Origin: Sordaria brevicollis
Lineage: Eukaryota > Ascomycota > Sordariomycetes > Sordariales > Sordariaceae
Length of the DNA stretch: 64,000 nt
Reading direction: 5' to 3'
Assembly (NCBI GenBank): GCA_033439795.1
Contig: JAUTDP010000009.1
Location: 806,001-870,000, forward strand
Below the pieces are notes generated by a model. That model saw only the letters and a program-made list of their open reading frames with translations, made no database searches and had not been told where the DNA came from. Shown here piece after piece: positions 38,001-47,855 of the stretch. Made by a program: the position numbers and the translations under genes. Numbering within the stretch: position 1 is the first letter of the stretch; every line of letters starts with the position of its first letter.

Positions 38001-39977
38001 CTTATTAAAAAAATATACCGCTAAAGAATAATTATTAAATAATTAATCCCCTTTTAATTTTATAATTAACCGTACCAATATAGAAAATATAAATATTTAT
38101 AACCTTCTAAACTCTTTTTCTCTTAATTTAATTTAAAAAAAGGAGGTAATAATTATTAAGGAGGTATAAACCGAAGAAATAATTATTAAAGAGATAAAAA
38201 CTAGCATACCGCCTTTAAACCCCTTCAATAAAGTTATAAACCTAAAAGAGGACCGAATAATTATTAATTACTTTATTAATTACAATTATCTAATATTATT
38301 AAATATATTATTATTAATTTCTTTTTTTATAAGGGTATTCGCTATAAATTATATTAAATACGCTAAAAAAGAATTATTAAAAAGTTTCGAACCCTAGAAA
38401 GTAATATTTAACGCCGAACGTTTTTATTAACCTATAATTATAATATATAGGAAAAAGGTTATTAAAGTAAAATTATAACGTTCTATACGTAAAAAAAGGG
38501 TAATTATTAAAAATATAATCGAATTCCTAATCGCTATTAACAAATTCTAAAGCCTTTACCGTTACTAATTACTATTAATACTTCGTAATTATAAAGAGAG
38601 ATTTCGATAAATATCCTTTAGGCGATTTCATTAAATAAATTGAGCGAATTCACTTCGAAAACTATAAATAAATAAAAACCTAAGTAAAAGTAAATTATAA
38701 CGAGCCTAAAATTAAAGGTAAATAAATCTTCGATTATATATAAATATATATTTATAAATACTTTAAAAATAATTACTTTAATAAAATTAAAATTCGTTTA
38801 ATTATACGTAGAAATTAATAAATAAAGATTATAAAATAAAAAACTTATACCTCTACCCTAATAAGAAAATCCTTCTATACCCTTATAATTATAACCTTAC
38901 GTTTTAATTTTAAATTTATTTAATAGGACGCAATTAACGCTTTCGTAAACGTAATAATAAACGAAAAAATCTATATACGTATATTATTAAATTATTATAT
39001 TTAGGGGAAGGTATTTAAAATCCTTAAAATATTATATAATTTTCGTCGTTCCTTACTATTATAGTAACGAGAATTTATAGGGATATTTAAAGCCCTAAAA
39101 TTCTACGCAATCCTTAAAAATCCTTATATTTTAATTAATAAAAGTATTTTAATCTTCTATTATATTAATAATATTATTTTTTATTACTACTCTATTAAAG
39201 AGGAAATTGCCCGGTAATATATAAAGACTTTATAATCCCGGTATAATTTAATTAGAGGAGAAGAATTATAATAATTCCTAAGTATTAAAATAATCCGCGA
39301 TTGTAAAGCCCGCAAAATTTAATTATCCTAACGGTTATACCTTTAAAAAATCTATAAATTTACCGATAATAAACGTATTATTTAAATCCCAATAAATAAT
39401 ATTAAATTAATACCTTACGATTATAAAATTATTAATTAATCTATTTATCGATATTAAATTAAAATCGGGTTTATACTTTACGCCGCCGTTATTATTAAAC
39501 CAAATATTACCTTTATAACTAATCGATTTACCAAATATAATTATAATCTAAAATTAAAATATTATAAAACCGTAAATAAAGTACTATATTACCTTTTTAC
39601 TACCGTAAACTTAACCCTATATTATAAAGGAAATACCAAATTTCAATTTACTTTTAACGCTTCTTTTACCGATAATTCCATCGACTATAAAAATTCCTAA
39701 AGATTTATAGTAAAACTATATAGTAAATTTATTTATTAAAAAGCCTTTAAATAATTAATAATAACTACTTCTATAACCGAAATAAAATTCGTAACCCTTT
39801 TTAACGTCGTTAAAGAAATACTATATATTATAAAGCTATTTAAAAGTCTTATATTAAAACTCTCTAACCTTACCCCAATTTTCGAATATAATAATATTTA
39901 AATACTTAAAATCCTAAACGTAAAGGTATTAAAACTAATAACTAAACTCCATTATATCGATATTCACTAATATTAAT
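35100..39977 (+). pseudogene. Copia Gag-Pol polyprotein remnant, 5' part
   Basis: RIP-degraded gag, integrase, reverse transcriptase and most of RNase H, read on the plus strand. Motif positions are given under the element. Integrase motifs and reverse transcriptase/RNase H lie in different frames, so at least one frame change (indel or original frameshift) exists between 37.5 and 39.1 kb. Stops are numerous. The domain order identifies the family; no product is possible. Confidence 0.88.
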
Positions 39978-39982
39978 TAAAA
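39978..39982. repeat. Left target-site duplication of the gypsy element (TAAAA)
   Basis: TAAAA here is repeated at 47395-47399 directly after the right 228-bp LTR. In such AT-rich sequence the match alone is weak, but it falls exactly at both LTR ends. Confidence 0.7.
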
Positions 39983-40210
39983 TATAAAGGGCACAGCACA
40001 ATTAGTACAGATACTGGGTCTTAACGAATCGATAAGGTTCTACGAAGAAGAAAAAGGAAGAAGGGAAGCGCCCTCTAGGCGGTATTAGCCAATTATCCTT
40101 TTAAAAATTGGGGTACAGGCTACTCCGCTTACCGTAGCGGCAAGGACCGCGACTAGCGGCCCGACTAGCAATGCTAATTAAATTTAGCTACGGGCATTAA
40201 CCCTATAATA
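39983..40210 (-). repeat. 3' LTR (left in the window) of the gypsy element, 228 bp
   Basis: Same length as 47167-47394 and aligned without gaps; differences seen are transitions only. Contains a conserved GC-rich core (CGCTTACCGTAGCGG). It keeps CpA sites such as GGGCACAGCACA that are lost in the other copy. Confidence 0.92.
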
Positions 40211-40229
40211 TTAGCCTCCCCCTTCTCCT
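40211..40229 (-). promoter_or_regulatory. Polypurine tract (plus-strand primer) of the gypsy element
   Basis: On the minus strand AGGAGAAGGGGGAGGC lies directly upstream of the 3' LTR, the place and composition expected of the primer for second-strand DNA synthesis. It fixes the element's orientation as minus. Confidence 0.8.
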
Positions 40230-40586
40230 TCAATTAGAAATATTATATATAAATAAATATATAATTATATAGACCCTAAATATTAGACGATAGGCTACTA
40301 CCGTACGTACCTCTAATATATACCTTATACTTTTCCTTTTCTTTCTCTCCTTCTTTTCTTTCTTCCTTTAATTTATCGAATAATTAAAACCGTAAATATT
40401 AAATAGCGCGTACTTTTATTAATGCGTATTAAACGTATCCTTATTACTTTTATTATTTTTAATATTATTATTATTATTATTATCCTTCTTATTAATCCTT
40501 TTACGGGCGTATTAATTAATTATTAATTAATTATTATTAAAATAAATACCCTTATTATTATTATTTAATTCGAACTTTTTTATAAA

Positions 40587-41790
40587 TTCCTAACCCTATA
40601 AAAAGTTATTAATTTATTTACCCCGCCGTTTATTCTTATTCTTACTTTTTATTATAATAAGGGTATTACTAAAATCGCTATTCCTAAACCTATTACCCCG
40701 CCGAAACCTTATTAAATTCGGCCTAATATTATTATTACCGATGTAATCGGTAAATCCGCTCCCGACGATATTCGCGAATACGTTATATCCGGGGCCGAGC
40801 CCCAAAATTTTTAATATAAAAATTATTTAATTAATAAGTATAATTATATTATATTTAATAAAGGTTCTTTTATTTTTGTATATTTATTTTATGAATACGC
40901 TTATAAGGGTTACGAACCCGTTTTTATTTAAATTTAATCTGCCTTTAAGGTTTAATATACTAAAGGGTATATATTTAAAAATTCCCGCGATGGTTATTTC
41001 GCTGCGTTTAAAATCTTATCGGGACTTTAAATCCTAAAGAAGTAAAATTTTATTCCTATATAAATTTCCTTTCTTCTTTTATTTAACGGTTCTTTAAATT
41101 ATTAATACGATTTAATAATTCTATTAATCGAATTACCGCTAAAACGCTTCCCGCGGAGCCTTTTTCTTCTATTAAAATTACCAATAATTCGATTAATATT
41201 ATAGAGATTTAAACTTTTAAAAAACGAATCTATAAATTCGAAAATTTTAAAGAATAATTATTTAATTTAATAATTAATATAGAGAAGGTAAAGTAAATAA
41301 ATAATTAACGTACGGATTTTAATCGTTTAATCGAAGATTATAATATTTATACCGTTAATATTAAAATTACTATTGCCGATATTACCGCCGCCGATACCGC
41401 TATTATTATTATTACCGCCGTTATTAAAGAAATTATTACTATATAACCCCTATTGGCGAAGAAGAAAAAAAAGGGAAAAGAAGTTAAAGGAAATAATAAG
41501 AAATAATATAATAAATTTAAATAATAAAAAGCGTAATATTTCCCCTTAAATATCCGCTTTGAATATAGTATTTGCCTTTTATTCTCCTTTTCTTTTATTA
41601 CTGCTAGGCCTTTACGCCCAGAGAATTATTATCCTACGCTTCCTATTTTTCGCCGCCGTATTTATAAGCCTTTAAATATTTATAATTTTATTAATATTTA
41701 TATATTTAATTATAAAGAGGAAGAAGAGACCGTTATCGAAGAATTTATATTAGAAATAATAAAAAATAATTTAATAAAAGGTATTTAAAT
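40587..41790 (+). pseudogene. Decayed antisense open frame inside the gypsy element
   Basis: A plus-strand frame, opposite to gypsy gag-pol, lying between the chromodomain and the 3' LTR. Apart from scattered TAA/TAG codons explainable by RIP of CAA, CAG, CGA or TGG, it reads as protein-like sequence for about 400 codons. One apparent frame change falls near 41085. Readable segments include TDVIGKSAPDDIREYVISG, FYEYAYKGYEPVF, SRDGYFAAFKILSG, a lysine-rich KKKKKGKEVKG and an acidic YKEEEETVIEEF. I do not recognise the family. It accounts for most of the 1.7 kb by which this element exceeds a minimal chromovirus. It could be an accessory retrotransposon gene or an older captured fragment. Confidence 0.5.
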
Positions 41791-41959
41791 TAAATTAATT
41801 ATTAATTTCGTTAGGGCTCCGCTTTAATTAATTTATTATTTATTTTAATCTATATTTAAAAATCCCCTATTCCGTTCGTAATATATTTCGCCCTATTTAT
41901 AACCTTCTATAAGAATTTTTTAATATACCGGTCAATTAGGCCGTCGTTATCCGTAATTA

Positions 41960-44900
41960 AGCCGTATTAAATTTTAAATTCGTTTAAAATAATAATATCT
42001 TTAAAATTCTTTAACGGCTCTTATATCGAATCCTAATATCCCTTTTATTTAATTAAGACCTTTTTTATTAAACCTCCTTTCTTTTTAACGGTATTAATAT
42101 AGAAAATCTCTTTTATTTAATATTCTAATTCTCCTTTAATTTTAATAGCCGGGGGTTATTCGTCGATGAATTTCTATTTAAGGAGAGGGTTATTAGTAAT
42201 TTTATATAAAAAATTGATATAAAAAACGTTATAAATAGCGTGGGGAAGCCCGGATAATTTAATTATATAGGGAAATAATATTTTCGAAATAGTATATTTC
42301 GCGTAGAGTCAATCGAATTTCTTTTTTAAATAATCGGTAATATAATTTTTAAAATTAAATTAAATTTTATCCCTAATTACGAAATATTTTATAAATTACT
42401 GATTATAATTAGCGAATTTCTTTTATTCTTAAATAACGGCTATTATAATAATCTAATATAAATTCGTAATTTATTATAACTTTTTAACGAATTCTTAAGC
42501 CCGCTTTTTAAAAAATAAAGGTAAAAGTTAATAATTAAAAGGGTCTTCGATTATAGAAACTAGGAATTCGGGGTCGAATTTATAAATAGCAAAAAATAGA
42601 AATATACTTATTAAAGTATTAATCCGGCTATTAATAATTAATTACGCTATAAGGTATTATTTATTCTAATTATTTTAAACGTAATTAACGATTATATATA
42701 AATAGGTATAAATTTCTTAATTTATATATTCTAAACCTTTATCGGTCTATAGGTAGTAAATAATATTAAATAAACGCTTAATATTTAAGAATTCGTATAA
42801 TTTAGTTTAAAAGCGGTTAATCCAATTAGAATTATAATTATTAATAATAGATTTTAAGAAATTATAGTAGCGAATAAAATATTAGAGGAAACGTTCGGCG
42901 TAGAATTTAATTTCTATAGAGGGTATAGGTTTAAAGAATACGGTTTTATTAAATTTATCCTTTATAATTTAAAGATAAATATTGCTATTAAATTTTAAAA
43001 AATCGGTAATAAAATTTATTTATATATTTCTATTAAATTATTCTAAGATTAATAATAAACGTAGGAAGCCTTTCTTCTATTTCCTCTAAACCTTTATAGA
43101 ACCGTAAATATAATAGTTATAAAAGAATTGCCGGACGTAAAAATTAAGGAGAGGTTAATAAAAATACCGAAAGAATATTATAATAATACTTTCTTTATTA
43201 AAATATCCTAATATATACGAATTATAAATAATTTAAATTAGAATAGTATAAAGGATATTAAAACGTTAATTGGTATTAAATAGTATAATTAATTCGGATT
43301 CGGTATATATAGGGGCTCTTAATATTTAAAAACGGTTTTAATAACGAAAGCGGCCGAGGGAATTAATAAAATAATCTACAATTTAAATTTTAAATTTTAA
43401 AGACGGGTCGAAATAACGGTTATTATAAAGGATAATTTCTTTTATTTATTAATATAAAGAATCGTAAAGTTCCATTTATAATTAAAATTATTATAAATCC
43501 GGATTTTTAAATATATTTATACCCTCCCTCCTTAAACGGACTACCCGGGCCGCCGAAATATAAAATAGAATATAATTTTTAAAAGCGGAATCTAATATTA
43601 TTTAAATATCCTACGCTTTATAATCCTAATTTATAAGTATATTTTAATTTTATTAAAAAAGGGCGTTAAGGATTATTCTATCTTTATTAAATTTATATTC
43701 GATTTAAAAATTAAATTAAGAGAAATATTCCGCCTATTACGCTTACTATTCCGAAAATCTCTTTAATTTTATAAAATATTCGAAATTCTAATAATCCATT
43801 AAAATAATAAATAATTTATAATTCTATAATTCCGCCGATTATTACTCTAAATAATTAATAATAATAAGTATTTCTTTATTATAAATAGGGTAATTCCATT
43901 CGGTAGGGTTAAATTTTTAAAAATAAAAGTTTATAATTTTATAAATTACATTTTTACTATTCTCGTTTACTTTTTAGGAGATAATTTTATTTAAGGTAAA
44001 TTTATTATAATCCGTTTTTAAAAATATTCTTTTATCCGGGTTAAATTCTATTAGGATTAGAATTCTCGTAAATAAAATTTTCAAAAATTAAAAAGCGTTC
44101 TTATATTTTTTAATCTATTTAAAAATAACCCTTTTATTAATTAATCTTAATAAAGGGGGTAATTATTTTTAAAAATTAAAAAATAAATATATAGTAATAA
44201 TTAATAAACCTTAGGAAGCTCTATATATTCTTTTAAAAAATAGGGGGAAATTAATCTAAAATCGTTTTAACCTTCTCGAAATTAACCTATACGCCGACGC
44301 TAATATAAATAATAAAACCTAAATATTTAACCTTCTTTATATTAAATTCGTACTTATTTAAATTTAAATAGAGGCTAATTTCTAATAATTTAATAAAAAT
44401 TAAATATACCTTTTATTCGTAATTTTCTAGGGAATTAAAAGAATAAATAAATACGTCGTTTATATAAATAATATAAAACGTATTTAAATAATTATAGAGA
44501 ATATAATTAATATACCGTTAAAATATAGCCGGCGTATTATTTAATTTAAATAATATAATGAATTATTCGAATAATTTATATTACGTCCAAAATACTATTT
44601 TCCCCCCCCTTCCTTCTATTATACGAATTTTATAAAAGGCTTATATAATATCTATTTTAATATATTATTTTATTCCTTTTAAAATATAGAACGTATTTTT
44701 AATTAACGGTAATAAATAATAGTCCGCTTTTATAATAGTATTAAATGCGTAGTAATTATAATAAAAGCGGAATCCGCCTCTGGGTTTACGTATAAATAAA
44801 ATTAGGGCCCCTATTTTTAAATTATTAATTCGAATAAACCCTTTATTTAATAAATTTTTTAACGTTTTTTTAAAAATTAAAAACTCCTCCTTTATTATAT

Positions 44901-47160
44901 TATAAAGCGGTCCGAATAGGATAGGGAATTCCTTACTGTCTTTATCCTTTTTAATTACAATTTTATAATTTACGCTGGGATAATAAGGGTTTAATTTATT
45001 GGTATTCTTTTTTATTTAAAATAATATTAAATTATAATATTTTTTAGGGATTTTCGCTTTTAATTCTATTTCGGTATATACTTTTTTTAATTTTAACGCT
45101 TTTTTAACGTTTTTTAAATTAATTACGAAAATAGCTTTTTTAATTATTCGATTATTAAATTCCTTTTTTAACCTACGTACGTAGCCTATAAAGGTAATAA
45201 TTAAAATATATATAATAGACTTTAAATCGGCGATAAGTAATATATTAAGCACTTATTTTCTATTAATATAAGGAACCTAATAATTAATAACGCTTATAAA
45301 TAGACGCTTTTTGTAAAGGATAGAATATATTCGTATAATTTTAAATTAAAGTTTACTTAATATAATAGGGAATTCGAGTAATAGGACGATATAGGCGTAA
45401 ATAGGATAAATATAACTATTTACTTCGGTTAAAAATTGGATTATATTTTAAATAGAAATTCCCTTTATAGTAATAAACGTTCCTTTTATAATACGAAATA
45501 GAATAGGAATAATTAAGATTTAAAGTTCTTTAATAACTTTTTTATTAATTGTAATATAATATTAATAACCCTTATCGATAAAAATATAAAATAAATTACG
45601 ATTATTAATAATAAATAAAATTAAAGTAAATTCTATTTTTATTTTTAATTTAAAATCCTTTATTTTATTTAATATTTCTATTTCCGGCTCCGGGGCCCGA
45701 CTTTATATTAAAATTAAGCTTTTACCTACTATTCGAGGGCGGAATTATAAGCCTCGTTATCGTTATCGTCCTTTAAGAGCGGAGGGACTTTAATAATAGT
45801 AATTTAAATACGTATTCCGTTAAAAGAAAGGGGAATAATTAACCGGTATAGGTAGGTTAAAATATAATATTTAGAGGCGTTATAACGTATATATAAGTTA
45901 TTATTTTAATAATATTAACGCTCTTTATCCGATACCTATTTAATACGCTTAATAAAAACGGAGGTAGAAGTATTTATATTAAAATTGCTTCGGCTTTATT
46001 TACTTCGATTATAGGTTATACGTATAATATTTATAATAGTATTTCCGTTTATATTGATTAAACGTTAAGTAAAAATTATAAAAATAGGATAGGGTACGAT
46101 ATATAAAGTATAAAAAATAATAGGATAGTTAATAGAAGTAGCGCCGGGGATATAAAGCCTATTACTTCTAGGTTTACCTTTTTAATTATATTAATATTAA
46201 TAATAATCCTCTTTAAATTTTATTATTTATTTATATTTAAATATATAATATTGAAGTTATTTAAAACATTTATAGTAATCGTCGGAGAAGGTGATTATAA
46301 ATATTTTATTATATTATTTCTTATTAAGAACGCGGCGGAAATAGTTTAATTTAGCGGGATTCTCCTATAAATAATCGCCTACTTTAAATATTTCGTTATT
46401 AAAATTAACTAAGAAAATAATAAATAATTCGCTATCTTTTTAATATATATAGGCAAATTTATTGAAAGCCGCTTCCTAATTTTAATAAGAATCGAAAATT
46501 ATATGAATTTATTCGAAGAGTTTAATTAAGTTTTCTTTACTACGTATAATTATAGTGGTTTAAAATCCTTTTAATTATTGGTTATATTTAATAGAAAGCG
46601 TATTAATAATTTCGTATTAAATAATATTTAAATTATTATAAAATCCTTATTTAATATTGTTATTATATACTGTAATAAATTTATTAAAAAAGAAGCCGAA
46701 AGTATAAAATTAGCCGTCCTATTTAGGGAATTCTAATTATTTTTTACGATAGGGAGTTAAATTCGTATTATTGTCGGAATTATTATTAATTAGGGTTTTA
46801 GAAAGAGATTTCTTTTTACGAGCGGAATATTCGGTAATTCCGAAATTTAAATAGGGAGTAAGGGTATTAAAAATAAGGGTAGTATTAAATAAAAGGGATT
46901 TAATATAATCCTTAAAGGTCGCGCTACTCTTAAAGGTTTTAATTAGACTTTTAATTAAGCCTTCGCTACTACCGCTATTATTTAATATACTATTTTAAGA
47001 ATTATAAAATTCCTTTATATTATTAATATTTATATTATTAAATCCGATTATAATATCGAAAATACTATAATACTACGTTTAAAATTATTAATCTTCTATT
47101 TATAAAATTATTATCCGCTTATTGAATTTACTTCTTCTATCCGCTTTTTTAAATAGTAGA
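41960..47160 (-). pseudogene. Gypsy Gag-Pol polyprotein remnant with C-terminal chromodomain
   Basis: RIP-degraded minus-strand coding: gag, protease, reverse transcriptase, RNase H, integrase and chromodomain. The readable reverse transcriptase, YxDD-site and chromodomain motifs are positioned under the element. The only surviving longer open piece (45016-45252, 78 codons) ends in KAKIPKKYYNLI, the conserved spacer just before reverse transcriptase in fungal gypsy elements. Stops occur throughout, so no product is made. In intact chromoviruses the chromodomain guides integration into heterochromatin. Confidence 0.88.
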
Positions 47161-47166
47161 ACCTAA

Positions 47167-47394
47167 TATAAGGGGTATAATATAATTAGTATAAATACTA
47201 GGTTTTAACGAATCGATAAGGTTCTACGAAGAGGAAAAGGGAGGAAGGGAGGCGCCTTCTAGGTGGCACTAGCCAATTATCCTTTTAAGGATTGGGGTAC
47301 GGGCTATTCCGCTTACCGTAGCGGTAAGGACCGCGATTGGCGGCCCGACTAGCAGTGCTAATCAAACTCAGCCACGGGCATTAGCCCTATAATA
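47167..47394 (-). repeat. 5' LTR (right in the window) of the gypsy element, 228 bp
   Basis: Partner of 39983-40210. It starts TATAAGGGG and ends CCCTATAATA on the plus strand, followed by the TAAAA duplication. Confidence 0.92.
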
Positions 47395-47399
47395 TAAAA
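47395..47399. repeat. Right target-site duplication of the gypsy element (TAAAA)
   Basis: Matches 39978-39982 exactly. Confidence 0.7.
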
Positions 47400-47661
47400 T
47401 AAAAAATATAAATAAGGATAATTAAAATATAATATTTCGAAATTTTAAAAATGCCCGTAAACGGTATAATTAAAGTATTAATTATAAAAAAATACTAAGA
47501 ATTTAAAAAATTAATAGGAATAAATTCTATACGAAATAAGGAAGGTTATTAACGGGTAAAATACCTAAGGATTAAAAAAATAAATAAAGAGGAGTAATTA
47601 GTCTTATATAAATAGTTTTAAATTTATCCATTTTAAGAAATAAACTACATTTAGGGAAGTA
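47400..47661 (+). pseudogene. Copia Gag-Pol remnant, 3' part (end of RNase H)
   Basis: Continuation of the copia frame after the gypsy insertion. It reads ISKF*KCP*..., the conserved segment near the end of copia RNase H, followed by about 150 bp of 3' leader and a short purine-rich stretch (TTAGGGAAG) just before the right LTR that may be the polypurine tract. Confidence 0.75.
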
Positions 47662-47850
47662 TATTAAATTAAAGGGTAGATTCGACTAGTAGAAATAGGC
47701 TTACGTAAGGCACCCTAGCTACTAAATTTTGGCTGTAGACCTTCCTAATAGTTTGGGCACCCCTAATTCGGGTTCTATAGAACTCTTCTAAATATATATA
47801 TTAATTTTTAACCCTCAATTACGATATCCACTTTATTGTGCAATCTGACA
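47662..47850 (+). repeat. Right LTR of the copia element (189 bp)
   Basis: Partner of 34809-34997. Ends in an intact CAATCTGACA, followed by GGTGT. Confidence 0.92.
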
Positions 47851-47855
47851 GGTGT
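47851..47855. repeat. Right target-site duplication of the copia element (GGTGT)
   Basis: Exact match to 34804-34808. Confidence 0.85.

Larger units (their letters stand above)
39983..47394 (-). mobile_element. RIP-inactivated Ty3/gypsy chromovirus nested inside the copia element
   Basis: A 7412-bp element with 228-bp LTRs, a 5-bp duplication, and minus-strand coding. Order on the minus strand: gag region (47.1-45.7 kb); a protease-like stretch (about 45.6 kb); reverse transcriptase (RKPRGGFRF-like at about 44773-44800; YINDVF in place of the YxDD site at about 44449-44466); integrase region; and a chromodomain (KVLIK*KGY...D with Trp codons turned to stops, about 41970-42130). A purine-rich tract abuts the 3' LTR at 40211-40229. 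Reverse transcriptase before integrase plus a chromodomain define a chromovirus. It sits in the copia RNase H frame, so it is the younger insertion. Confidence 0.92.
34809..47850 (+). mobile_element. RIP-inactivated Ty1/copia LTR retrotransposon (split by a nested gypsy element)
   Basis: Bounded by 189-bp LTRs and a perfect GGTGT duplication. Without the nested insert the element is about 5.6 kb. Plus-strand decayed coding has copia order: a gag-like region (35.1 kb on); a GAG-pre-integrase LGHPNP motif at 37015-37032; an integrase C-proximal NGG..E segment near 37498-37512; reverse transcriptase with YINN replacing the YxDD active site at 39158-39175; and RNase H (ASFTDN at 39659-39676). Integrase before reverse transcriptase is diagnostic of copia. 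Many in-frame TAA/TAG codons replace Gln, Trp and Arg codons, as RIP predicts. RNase H is cut at 39982 and resumes after 47400. The element cannot be functional. Confidence 0.92.

Noticed and set aside
34809..47850. Centromere or mitochondrial insertion as explanation for the AT-rich block
   Set aside because: The block is exactly delimited by LTRs and target duplications and carries copia and gypsy motifs; it is too short and too well bounded for a centromere and has no mitochondrial genes.
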